DNA from: Hetaerina americana
Lineage: Eukaryota; Arthropoda; Insecta; Odonata; Calopterygidae
Direction of reading: 5' to 3'
NCBI GenBank assembly: GCA_022747635.1
Contig: JAKTNV010000009.1
Location: 2,867,564-2,931,563, forward strand
DNA length: 64,000 nucleotides
Numbering within the stretch: the first letter of the stretch is position 1; each line of letters begins with the position of its first letter. Shown here piece by piece: positions 46,476 through 57,312 of the stretch. The translations under genes were made by a program, and so were the position numbers. The notes under the pieces are model-generated. The model searched no databases. It saw only the letters and a list, made by a program, of their open reading frames with translations, and was not told the origin of the DNA.

Positions 46476-49119
46476 GTTGCTTTTCTTAATTTAGTTATCG
46501 ATTCGAGCCGCGAAGTGAAGAGTAAGATGTTCGGTAACCATATACAGTCAATATTGAACATTTAAGGAAAACTCTACGCCGTAATTTCGGTCAACTAGAT
46601 GGCTGCCAACTGCAGCGGAAAATTTGACGACGGAGAAAACCACAGTGACGAAGTTATTAATAGTTTTTATTAATAATAGTTTTTGTTATTTCTTTCAAAC
46701 TGAAATAGCGACATATTATTTATTGCTAATGTATAATTGCTGAATGCAATCGATTATCGGCAACCTTTTATCATCAAAACTCTCAAGCGGCCATATTATT
46801 CTTTCTGGTTAATAAATACCGACTCATGGGTGGCATCTGGCGTGGGTGACATATTGAATTACTACTTTTCTAAATTGAGGAACAAAAGGTTAACCTTTCC
46901 ACGATGACTGCCATCACTCCATTGGTGACTGCACAGTGGCAATCTACAATTATTTTTATTTATATGGCTTCGGACACATCGGTAGCACTAATTGAAAATG
47001 CTCTTAGAGTATGAGCATAATTGTAGCAGCCTGCATTCACATTTTGGCGGCAGTCGACAGGTTCTTAATAAACGCTGTCAATAATAAATTAGCCATCGCG
47101 GTAGTTCTTAGCAGCGTTTACTTTGGCTGTTGCGACTGGTGGCATAACAGAAGAAAAGTGGGGGGAGGAATGTTCAGAAGGCAGGTAAAGGCGGAAACCC
47201 ATATTCCCAGATTTAAAAACAAGGAAAAGGTTTAAGGTTGAAGGATGCAAGTAAAAGTGTGTCAAATGTTAACCAAACACGGAGACTGCAGAGAATGCCT
47301 TGCCAGGAGAGGATAATAGAAAAGTGGGAATTGTGAGAACTGCCGGGTGCATTCAAACAGAGAACAACTACTTGCGTTAAATATGAAGTATTGGAGGGTT
47401 GCGCTGTGGCATGAGATCGGGCAGAATCACGCACAGATCATTATACAATACTGTTTAAAAAAACAACACGAACGATAAACTAAACGAATCGATTTAAGAC
47501 ATCGACAAGTGCCGAGAAGAAGGATAGAGTCCTAAAGACTAAGACGATAGCGCCAGGAATGTAAGATTTAGAGTGAAAAAGGAAGACCTCAGGTTTAGGT
47601 ATTAAAGACAAAGTAAAGAGAATTGTAATGAAGAAAAACTACGGTATTAAACGATATCCAAAGAGGATGCACAAATTAAAATTTTAATGCTATATAAGAC
47701 TTAATATGCTACATATACAACCACAGTTAAGATATTTAAAAAAATATAATAACCAATGTATACGAACAAGTTGTATTAAACAGTAAGGGTAGAAATGTAA
47801 TAAATGTACAACGACGCAATCAGTGTAAATCATATAGGACCATTAATGTAACAGCGAGTTTAAGCTAACGTAAGTAAAGCAAGTAAATCATAAAGAAACC
47901 ATCAACCAAAGCAACATTGATAAAATTGTAAAATAAATGTATCTCTAGACGTAGGAGGGGTAAAAGCAAATACAGGAGCCCTCAATATGTATTGTATAAC
48001 CCCGCTTTGTATTGAATTCTATAATCGCAATGAACACGCCCCATTGCTTGAATGAGCCATGAGAATTGAATTGCTTCTTCGGATTATTCCATTTGGATTC
48101 ATAATTTCAATGTTGGAAACCAACACAATTTTGGGTATCACGCAAAAAATGAGACCAGAGGTATGATACCGTGAAAGAAATCCCATCTCTAAATTTACGA
48201 AATGGAAAGTTAATAATGTTTCATAAGCTTCCCTCCCTCCGGGCTCTTCGCAATCACGAGTTGCCATTCGCAGACGGGCTCTGCTTATGCGCGGGCAACT
48301 GCTAATCTGGACTCGCGCGTTTGGAGAAAATAAAGGAATAACCAAAGGCGCAGGGACCCATCGTATGCTTTAACGCTCCCGCCAAGGCCTCCTCTCCAAC
48401 TATTCTGTTGGGCCCTGAATTAGCAAAAACACCACGCCGGAAACAGCAATGCTTAAGAAAAACGTGGCGAACAATAGAGAATCCACTCCGCTTTAGAACC
48501 TTAACACCGAAGAAAACTCCACAGAGGGGCATTTTAGGATAAATCAAAAGTGAATGACGCTAAAATCAGTGACGTGATGCACAAGAAAACAGCATAAGGA
48601 GCGAAATTTGCCAAAAATACCAAGTCAAAAAAAATATCAAGCAATATGAATTATCTTAGATCCTTTCTTGCCAGAATTAAAGAAATTTAATAAATTATTT
48701 TAATTTTTTCTGAATTTTATAAATCAAAATTGATTCGTCTCGCGAAAATTATAAATGCACAAAGTAATACCATTCCACTTTATGGGAAACAATTGCCATA
48801 TAGGGTAATATTTCAATTCGGGACGGGTCCTTCTTGGAAGATAAAAATGCACTTCAAATCAGTATTTCCACTTCGCGACGTGCAAAATAATACTCGTATA
48901 TAATAGAGAACCTCGCCTCCCTCAGTGTACCCACTAAATAAGTGCCGTTCGTGGATCATTCGCACATAATTAACGAATCAGGATGAACCTCATGACTTTA
49001 ATCATACATTAGAAATGAAATCATAATCCAACTTTAAAACGGTTGCAGCCATCGGATACCTTCCGCAAACGTTGGCTCTAGACACGAGGAATCGAAATTA
49101 ATCAAAACGCATTCGGAAG
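46476..49119. other. Unassigned sequence
   Basis: About 2.6 kb with no recognised transposon or gene. 47450-47960 is strongly A-rich on the plus strand and could be an old retroelement tail, but I see no protein motif. Confidence 0.35.
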
Positions 49120-49605
49120 AAGCCGATGAAGCGGATTGGTTTCTGATGAAATTGGCATCCCTTAAAGTGATGTGCATCGACTTTTGATCGAAAACGTGGG
49201 CATGAGAAAGGTGTTTGGGGCGAGTTGGTGCCGCGAGTGCTCCCGGACGAACGAAGTCGAAACTCACACGCGGATCTGCCGGGAGCTTTCCGACCAACTG
49301 AGGAGTGAGGATCCAAATATTTTTAGAAAATGCCCCAACAGATTTCATCCTCTTCCCCACCTCAAATCCGAGCTGAAAAGAGGTCACCACAGCTCGGTGG
49401 AAGCGTTACAGCAGGCCGTGACGAGGGAGCTTGACAGCATTCCGGGCGCTAACGCCTTCCAGTAGGCTTGGAAAACCGGCTGGCACAGCGGTGCGCGGAC
49501 GCAAAAGGATGCTACTTCGAAGACTTTTGATTAGTGAATGTATCAATTCTGGCAGCCCATTTTTTTAAATCGACTCAGTCCTACTACTTATGGGATGGAT
49601 CTTGT
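49120..49605 (+). mobile_element. Internally deleted mariner, family D copy 1
   Basis: Plus-strand pieces: DWFLMKLASLKVMCID (49130-49180), RRLIENVGMRKVF, TRICRELSDQLRSEDPN (49275-49320). It then jumps straight to LKSELKRGHHSSVEALQQAV, downstream of the third catalytic region. RELDSIPGANAFQ follows. The junction sequence TTTAGAAAATGCCCCA at 49321-49336 also occurs in the copy at 63409. The 3' end reads ATCGACTCAGTCCTACTACT. N-terminal HTH coding is absent in this copy. Confidence 0.8.
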
Positions 49606-50539
49606 ATTTAGACTGAGAGAAGAATACTGGAGAAGGTACGATAACGACGAGCAATCGTCTGCTGGCCTAATGGCAACAGCTAAAGGAAAGGAGTCTTTAA
49701 CTTTTCCCCTTTCCCGCAGTTCCAAGGCCCCAGACCCCGTCTCCGCCGTAAACATCTCTCCAACCCCGCCCTCTCTCTTCTCCCGCCAATCCTCCCCCCC
49801 CCCCGCACTATTGATCCCTCCAACCACCGCCAGCGGAAGTTACACCCGACATCAAAAACCATCTCTTCCCCTAACAAACTTTGTCTCCTTTCTTCCGCCG
49901 CTTCTACCTCTCTACAACAGGGCAAGCACATTCATGAGTATTTAATTGAAAGTATAAGTTTGGTTTGACTGGGAATACTGGATAGATTAACAAACAAACA
50001 ATCATCCTTACAAAATTTCAAAAAAATTCTGTGTCATAACTCGAAGAATTATTCTACGACTATCTCTGTTCGTGCGACTCCTTAAAACAACAATGTATGT
50101 GGCTCTCTCTATATTTACAGAAAGCACACTAAAAGCGAATGTTTTAAATAATTTATTTCGAAGCGTCCATACTCACGATTCATACATAGTTAGCGAAGGC
50201 CCAGTAAGAGCGATTACAAAGCTCGATGACATCATAATTACGTGCAAATGGATAACGCAACGGCTATTCCACATTAAAACAAAATAACCCCCTGCACCAG
50301 AATAAATAGCTTCTCCACAAATATTGTACAATAATTTTTGCCGCCGACGTGGACGGCTGGAGTGGAGTGATTTGTGAGGGAAAGGTGGTGGGAAAGCAAC
50401 GCGACCCGCGTCAGTTGTCTGTGGGCCGTTACAGTGTGCTTATCACTTAAAAAAACCCGACCCCCGTTCAAGGGTCGCGTCATGAATTCACGATGCCACG
50501 TTCCATGGAGCAATGATACACAATAAAAACTTGTGCTCG
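49606..50539. other. Unassigned sequence
   Basis: No recognised motif. 49690-49850 is pyrimidine-rich on the plus strand; frames there lack domains. Confidence 0.35.
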
Positions 50540-51082
50540 GAAAATCGGGTTCGGGAGAAACAGAGCAATGTCCCGTAGAATCGTTTCCGCTGGCACAGGA
50601 GTTCCCGGGAGGGTGGAGAGGACTATGCCATGGACATCCATCAACGCAGTGTGTGATGAAAACGTTCAAAAAGTGAGACTCGTGCTGAACTCTGATTGAC
50701 CCCCAAGTGTCAGGATGTGATAGCAGAAGAGTGCAACATTCAGAAGACCACAGCATTTTCGCAGATGGATTAAGACATGAGAAAGGTGCGCCAAGATGGT
50801 CCCCGAGGTGCTGTCGGAAGACTGCTTGTGTGTGACAATCTTGCCTTGGACCTCTTGGACCACTGCGGGAGTGACCCGAATATTTCAGAATGGGTGGTCA
50901 CTGATGATGAGACATGGGTCTTTGAGTACGACCAAGTACAACCCCCTTTGAAATTTTGGCCCACTGGATTATGCCAAAGAGGCTACGACGATATGCCTGA
51001 ACGAATGCCCCGTTGATGCATTGCAGGCAGCAGTGGCATTTATTATACTTATTTTTGGGACAGACCTTGTATATTCGCACAA
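50540..51082 (+). mobile_element. Internally deleted mariner, family E copy 2
   Basis: The plus strand reads DENVQKVRLVLNSD (50655-50700), ECNIQKTTAF and CAKMVPEVLSEDCL across a frameshift. It continues to DPNISEWVVTDDETWVFEYD (50875-50935), so the first catalytic Asp is kept. It then jumps, as in copy 1, to a C-terminal region (AKEATT-like) and an end with TATTTTTGGGACAGACCTTG (51048-51070). Second and third catalytic regions are missing. The 5' end is not defined. Confidence 0.8.
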
Positions 51083-51319
51083 GAGCACTGAAGCAGCTCG
51101 TGGCAGATACGACGACCTTCTCGGAATAAACATTTAGAAATTCGACTTCAGCAAGCGTGGTTCCTCTTGACTGGAAAATATTTAACTTCCTTTAAACGTG
51201 AAAACAATCAAGATCCCAGTAATTACTCTCTCTTTTCCTTTACCTTGCTCTCTTGTAAAGTCAGAGAATATATCACTGTTAGCAATGTTATGGCATTTCT
51301 CGACGTTCACCTGCAATAA

Positions 51320-51445
51320 CCAACGCTACAACAGCCATCTTCAAAACGCTTAATCCACTTGAAAACGGATGTTTTCTTCGGAGCATTATCAATGTAAACA
51401 GCTGTCAACATTTCAGTAATTTCTTGATAACTTGATAATCGCACG
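51320..51445 (-). pseudogene. Mariner HTH fragment
   Basis: The minus strand gives SSYQEITEMLTAVYIDNAPK and KTSVFKWIKRFEDG, typical of the first HTH of a mariner transposase. Nothing of the catalytic domain is nearby on this strand. Confidence 0.7.
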
Positions 51446-51764
51446 TCACCAAAAACTTGCTGTTGGTTCGTTGCTCCGCGATATTTTAAATTTCCATTTT
51501 CGACAAAGAGTAAAAACAAGGAAAACAGACACTATAACATAACTGGCACCATGCGCACAGCTCGACGATCCGCCAAGCACCGACGGCTCCTCATTGGGTC
51601 TCAGGCAAGTGGCGCCGCTCGTGGACGGAGGGCGGTGGGCGGCTATGGTACGCGTCACGGCCGCCAGATTGCTCCAGTGCGTGTATTTATCGTACGCACT
51701 GCGAAAGTCAGAAAGGAGAGATATTTTGCAACGTAGTCGATTTAAACATGATATCCTATAATCG
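51446..51764. other. Unassigned sequence
   Basis: No recognised motif. Confidence 0.35.
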
Positions 51765-52340
51765 GGGGAAAGGAAGAAACAAGTGGATGCGATTCTCTTG
51801 GATTTCAAGAGCACCTTTGATTAGTCCCACCAGCCAAATTGATATTCAATTTGCGGAAGTACGGAGTAAGTAAATGAAACTTCAATAAAGTAAATGCGGG
51901 ACTTCTTTACTAACAGCAAACAAAAGGTGGAGATAGATGGCTCATGCCGCCGCTATTATGCTAAAGTACGTAACATCCGGCGTCCCCCAGGATGGCGCCA
52001 CATGCTCCATCACTATTACGTACTTGCATTGAACTGAACCTATCACCTCAAAAATAAAAAAGCGACATAAAACTTTTCTGACGACGACCACGCAATCTGG
52101 CGGGAATCAGCGAACAACACACGCCGCCAAATGCTAAAGAAATGACTCATCATTGATCATTCAAGATGGTGCAAAGAAAGGGGTCTGGGTTTAAATTCTG
52201 AAAAATGTACGGCTATGCGCACTTCATCAAAAATTTGAAAAACCGAGCACACTTTATTAACTTATAGACTGAGACATGTTCGGATGAGTACTGCAAATCA
52301 CGTAAAATGGCACTTTGGGAGGAAGCTTTGATCAAACAAT
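51765..52340 (+). pseudogene. LINE type L reverse transcriptase fragment
   Basis: Broken frames: KQVDAILLDFKSTFD (51768-51812; compare QVNAIFLDFQKAFD at 20240), KQKVEIDGSCRRYYAKVRNI, and a degraded active site FSDDDHAIWRESANN (52075-52115; compare FADDT). CKERGLGLNSEKC follows. Several stops. It precedes another copy of the same type in the same orientation. Confidence 0.75.
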
Positions 52341-52394
52341 TCGATTAAGTTCAGTGAAAAAACCGCCAAATCAGTCAAAAATTGTTTAAAAATA

Positions 52395-53372
52395 TAAAGC
52401 TCAGGGCGATGTTACTTTTTTAGATTTTAAAAAGGCATTCGACAAAGTTCCTCATAAAAAGTGCTCCAAAATCTCAGAAACTTCGGAATTGAAAAATATG
52501 TAATAGATTAATCACTTTTTAACAGGCCACGAGCTATAAATCGTAATGAACGGGGCATCATCGGACACAGTGAGCGTCAAATCGGGTGTTCCACAAAAAA
52601 AATGTTACGGGTCCGCTATTGTTCCTTTTATAGATTAATGATATTGGGAATCAGGTTTCCAGAAAACTTCGTCTATTTGCTGACAATACCGTTAAACATA
52701 CAGGTGCAAATCTGCTCAATAAATTACTTGCAAAAATTAATAATTGCATTACTTTCGGAACGCACCCTGCGCAGGGAAATATCCAGTCATGAAGATCGAG
52801 TATCATTAGCTAACGACTTAAATGCAATTCAAACGTGGTGCAAAATATTGGAGCTAGAATTAAATTTGAATAAATGTGTTTCGATAAATTTTCGAATGTA
52901 TTGTCCTGAGGACAATACATCGTGAAATTCGCGGAATAGTTAGTAAAAAGTTAGGATTCATAAAAAGAATATTTGGGCATTGTAATGAGAGGGTCAAAAA
53001 CAATTTTATTTTGCATTAGTTATGCCCCACCTTGAGTATGCTGCAAGTGTATGGGATTATCATGAAGTAGGCTTAATTTTGGAACTAGATCGAGTACAAC
53101 GAAGAGCGGCAAGGTTTTAGAAAAGTTGCCATGAACAAGGTAGCATTGTCACAACACTATTGGAAGAATTAGGATGGGGGCCATTAGTTGACCGTGGGCT
53201 TAAATACAGGTAAAATTCACTGCGTAAATTTGAGGCAAGTTAAAAACAACCTGAGGATATTAGAGACATATGTAACAAGAATTATAATGGTAGATCAGAT
53301 CACCCACCTTAAATGAGGGAGAGGGATGGATTTCAAATGTCGTTTTTTCCTCGTACCATTAGGGATCAAAAT
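52395..53372 (+). pseudogene. LINE type L reverse transcriptase, split by mariner
   Basis: Motifs in order: VTFLDFKKAFDKVPHKKC (52407-52460), NGASSDTVSVKSGVPQ, GPLLFL with FINDI-like sequence, LFADNTVKH (active-site ADD changed to ADN), LNAIQTWCKILELELNLNKC and KKLGFIKRIFGHCNERVK. HLEYAASVWDYHEVGLILEL, DRVQRRAARF and finally MSFFPRTIRDQN at 53336-53371 follow. Stops and frameshifts occur throughout. The mariner at 53374 begins directly after the RDQN codons. The 3' UTR appears to resume at 54700. Confidence 0.85.
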
Positions 53373-53373
53373 A

Positions 53374-54698
53374 CAAGGTGCAATGAAAAAATGACCGGAC
53401 TGATTTTATTCTGCGCAAACCGTCCAACGGATCGAAACGGGACACAGTGCACCATCTAGCGACACATATGGTGACTAAAACGAGAGGTGCTGCGTTGGTT
53501 TACGTCGAGTCGTTACGCAAGAGGAGCGGTACGTGTCTTAACCTGTTTCTCGCCGTGTGCAATGACAGCAATGAAAGAGCCAGAGGAACAGCGCGTGTGC
53601 GTGAAATTTTGTTTCAAACTTGGCAAAAGTGCAATGGAGACATTTAGAATGATTCCACAAACCTTTTTTGATGAAGCTATGAATCGAAGTCAGTGTTTTG
53701 AGTGGTACAGTCGTTTTAAATCGGGCAAGAACCTCGACAGATGAAGACTCGCGAACTTTTTTCGTGAAAGCGAAGAGAGACCCCAGCCATGTCAAATTGG
53801 TGAACGATTTGGTGCGGGAAAATCGCCGTTTAACTGTTAGCCAGATGAGGATAAGAGAGGCCGAGGAAGTGAACATTAGTTTTGGATCCTGTCAGACAAT
53901 TTTGACAGATATTTTGGGCATGACGCGCGTTGTATCAAAATTCGTCCCGTGGATGCTGACTGATGACAGAGACAAAAACGTGTCAGGAACTCCTGGATCG
54001 AGCCAATGCCGACCCAGAGTTTCTTAAAAGCATCGTAACCGGAGACGAAACCTGTGTTTACGGTTGTGATAATGAGACAAAGGCCCGGTCTTCTCAGTGG
54101 AAAGGTCCTCATTCTCCGCGATCAAAGAAAGCGCGCATGTCCTGGTCCAATGCGCAGGTCATGCTGGTGTGTTTCTTCGATTGGCAATGGCTGATTCATT
54201 ACGAATACGTCCCTCAAGGTCAAACCGTCAACAAAGATTTCTACTCAAAGGTTATGAAGAGACTGAGGGTCGCAGTGAGCCGAAAGAGGGCAGGCAGGTG
54301 GAGAAGCAATGCATGGCATTTCCACCACGATAACGCGCCGGCTCACACGGCGCTGATCGTTATATAGTTTTTCGCCAGAACCGGAACTTCCGTGATCCCG
54401 CAGCCACCCTGCTCTCCAGACGGGGCTCCATCAGACTTTATTTTGTTTCCAAAGTTAAAATCAACCTTGAAAGGGCGCCGATTTGATTCTATTGCGGGCA
54501 TTAAAACTAATTGCCCTGCGGACCTGAAGAGGATCCCTAAGGCGGCTTACCAGGCAGGGTTCGAGAGCTGGAAGAAACGTTGGCAAAGGACGTCGTCCGC
54601 CAAGGCATGTACTTTGAGGGCTACAAGTTCGATTAAGCTGTATCCGTCGAAATAAACAAGTTATAAAATCAGTCCTGTCTTTTTTTGGTCACCCCTTG
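53374..54698 (+). mobile_element. Full-length but dead mariner, inserted in a LINE
   Basis: Imperfect terminal repeats: CAAGGTGCAATGAAAAAATG at 53374 and, reverse complement at the other end, CAAGGGGTGACCAAAAAAAG. Both are followed by a shared GACTGATTTTAT-type stretch. TA precedes the left end; the right flank is TG, probably a mutated TA. Length about 1325 bp is normal for a mariner. Terminal repeats differ from those of the intact element at 27706. Confidence 0.88.
53571..54656 (+). pseudogene. Mariner transposase pseudogene
   Basis: Starts MKEPEEQRVCVKFCFKLGKS at 53571. Later motifs are CFEWYSRFKSG, then (after a frameshift near 53730) HVKLVNDLVRENRRLTVSQM and NISFGSCQTILTDILGM. After a second shift come DPEFLKSIVTGDETCVYGCD (first catalytic Asp), FDWQWLIHYEYVPQGQTVNK, FHHDNAPAHTALIVI (second Asp), a TAG stop at 54365-54367, and PCSPDGAPSDFILFPKLKS (third Asp). 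All three catalytic aspartates survive, but two frameshifts and one stop disable the gene. Confidence 0.88.
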
Positions 54699-54699
54699 T

Positions 54700-55015
54700 G
54701 CATATGACAGCAATCGCGTAGGAGATAATTCGTTGGTAGTTCATAAATTTTGTCGATATCCTGCATGTTATTCTTTTTATTTCATAGACCCATCTTTTCA
54801 AGAGTTCTTCGGCATGATTCGAGTACACGTATCCTGTTATTGAATACTGTTGCTTGTAAGCACTTTCTTTCGTGTAATTAAAATGTTGCATGATCGAACT
54901 AATATTTGTGTGCAGAGGTGCGACATGATTGGGATTGTGCGCTCATGGCTGATGACCTAACACCCCCCGCCACACGCCCTCGCGGCGGCTTGCCGGGCGT
55001 TGCGTAGACGTAGAC
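54700..55015 (+). mobile_element. LINE type L 3' end after mariner insertion
   Basis: Ends with CCTAACACCCCCCGCCACAC and a GTAGACGTAGACG tail near 55003-55015. This is the conserved 3' end also seen at 18680 (minus), 56030 (plus) and 60050 (minus). It probably belongs to the LINE at 52395-53372, pushed apart by the mariner. Confidence 0.65.
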
Positions 55016-55599
55016 GCCGAGGCGGGAGAAGTTCAAGTGGAAGCGCTGCTCGTCAGTCACCTGTTGTCTTCCGCACCGTCCACTGCCCCCAGAGAGGTCA
55101 TCCCATCCTTCTTCCCGTGCGGCCAAAGGGGCGAGCCGCCGCCGTCGCATTTTTTATTCTTCACGGAGATCGATAGTTGACACACTGAGGTCTGTCTTTC
55201 GTATGCAGTCACCCGAGTGCGGACGGGGGGGGCGAAGGGGGGGGGACGAAGAAGGGGGAGGGGTCCAAATATCGAAGAGAGGAGGAGAGGGTGAAGTGGA
55301 AGGGGGGGGGAGGGAATGGGTTTTCTCGGCCTTCAATGTCGGTGGTAGTGGCTGTTGAAGAAGGAAGAGGCGGTGGCGCCTTGGTTATGACTGAGTATCT
55401 GGTCCGGATTTGAAGGGGGGGTTGGGGGCCGGATGGCTACTTATAACCCTTGGATTTGTTTACCCTCGGGGAGAGAGGTGGAAGTGTAGGGTCGGGGGTT
55501 TTGTCGGAAGTGAGAGTCTGTGGTGGGCGAAACAAAACGGAAGGACTGTGTTGTTTGGGTAATGACATTTTATAGGGTCCGGTCATGGCGTAGATGCGA
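55016..55599. other. Unassigned GC- and purine-rich sequence
   Basis: G runs and GGGGAG repeats on the plus strand; no recognised gene. Confidence 0.4.
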
Positions 55600-55690
55600 C
55601 TGATTGCGTTACACCGTGAAATAAAGTCTGTGGAAAATTACATACTCACCTAATATGGACATGACACAATGCCACGAAATGAAGTCCGAA
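55600..55690. mobile_element. Half copy of the MITE at 12609
   Basis: AAGTCTGTGGAAAATTACAT and CCTAATATGGACATGACACA match, in inverted orientation, the left arm and outer flank of the MITE at 12609-12751. Only one arm is present. Confidence 0.65.
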
Positions 55691-56100
55691 CGCGTCCAGT
55701 GCACGCACGGGTGGATCAGATCACGTGCGTCAAATCTGAGAGATGCACGGTGGAATGGATAGATAGAACATGTCGTTCTTTCCTCGAAACATTAGATATC
55801 AAAATAGATATGACAATAAACACTTGGGAGATAGTTAGAATCGTCAGGGCACGAGTCTCATATATTTTGTCGATAATCTGTATAATCTTTACATTAGCCT
55901 ACGTTTATGAACAATCTTCCCCCATTATAAGAATATATCCTCTTATTCAATAGTCCTACGTATAGCTTCATCGTGTGAATAATTTTGGTCGAGTGATGAC
56001 CGCGTGGAGGCGGCATGCATGCATGACCTAATACCTCCCGCCACACACCGTTGTGGCGGTCTGCACGGTATTACGTAGATTTAGATGAATTCCGCCGTTA
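55691..56100 (+). mobile_element. LINE type L 3' fragment
   Basis: Begins with a weak match to the region before the reverse transcriptase end (GGTGGATCAGATCAC), then SFFPRNIRYQN-like coding at 55772-55805. A 3' UTR follows, ending CCTCCCGCCACACACCG and GTAGATTTAGATG at 56082-56095. It gives an independent example of the distance from the coding end to the 3' tail (about 290 bp). Confidence 0.7.
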
Positions 56101-56280
56101 GTAGATGATTCTCAGATCATATGATACGAAAATTTTAACGATGATGTATTTTAATTGCCTGTTTTAATGCGTGGGTCAATCAATTGGTCCATAGAAAATC
56201 CAAGTGATGGCAATTGTAGTTTGGAGTATGGAAATATGAGTTCTGCTGGCGATTCATTTTTTAAAATCACACTTTAATTT

Positions 56281-57312
56281 AACAGGCTAGACACCAAAAG
56301 AGATGACACCAGAATTGCACGAAGTTCTAATCACATCTGCTTCTGTAATTGAGACTGCTAACAGTTTGGCAAATGAGTTTAAACGTCCATCCACCAATGA
56401 TGAACATCGTTCGGAACGTCCATTGGAAGCGCCTTCCTCTGAAATGATTGACGACGTCAACGCTGTGGTTTTGAGTGATCGCCGAATCGAAATTCGCGAA
56501 ATAGTCGAGGCCGCAGGCATATCCCAAGGTACAGTGTTTTCAATGTTGCAGGACAAATTGGGCGTGGAATAAACCTCGGCAAGATGAGTGCCGCTCCCAG
56601 TGAAGAATAAACGCCATCGTGTGATCGGAGGCTGGTTTGGCGCCACTCCATCGAAATCCTGATTACGTTGTGCATCGATTCATAACTGTGGGCGTAAATG
56701 GGTACATTACAGGGACAAAGAAACAGCGGGTTTCTAAAGGCGATCCGTCTCCGAAGCAGGCGAAGACGGTGAAATCGGCCGACAAGATAATGGCCACGGT
56801 TTCTAGGGATTCAAGGGGAATCATCTTCGTCGATTACTAGCGATAAGGCAAACGATAGCAATGGAGAGTATTATGCGTCGTTGTCGCACCGGTTGAGCGA
56901 AGAAATCAAGACAAGACGTCCTCATTTGGCATAGGAAAAATCCTCTCCCATCAAGAAAATTCACGGGTTCACACCTGCAGAGTTTCGATGGCGAAAATTT
57001 AGGAATTAAAGTTCCATTTATCACAACATCCACTGTAGTATTCACCAGATTTGGCACTCGGTGCCTTTTTTAAACTTCCTTACATGAAAAAATGACTCCA
57101 AGGAAAACGGCTTACGTCGGATAACGAGGTCGTCTTCGCCTCCGCAAATGTTTATTTTGAGGTCCGTCCGAAATTTTACTTCTTGATTGGTTGACAAAGT
57201 TGCAGAAGCGCCGCGAAAGTGTATCATGGTAAAAAGAGGCAATACATTGGGAAAAAAATCTACCCTATTTACTTTGCGTTTCCATTTTCCTAAGGATTTA
57301 TTGACCGACCCA
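56281..57312 (+). mobile_element. Decayed mariner, family F copy 2
   Basis: Starts TPELHEVLITSASVIET, then DEHRSERPLEAPSSEMIDDV, RIEIREIVEAAGISQGTVFS, VTVGVNGYITG, PSPKQAKTVKSADKIMATV, HQENSRVH, YSPDLALG and EVVFASANVYFEV. A tail with TTTATTGACCGACCCACGTG (57295-57314) follows. It has the same disabling changes as copy 1 (8390-9676) within the shared block, but weaker similarity outside it. Confidence 0.8.
56388..57146 (+). repeat. 759-bp block duplicated inverted at 8534-9292
   Basis: Partner of 8534-9292. Gapless correspondence (coordinates sum to 65680), no mismatch seen where compared. Confidence 0.93.
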
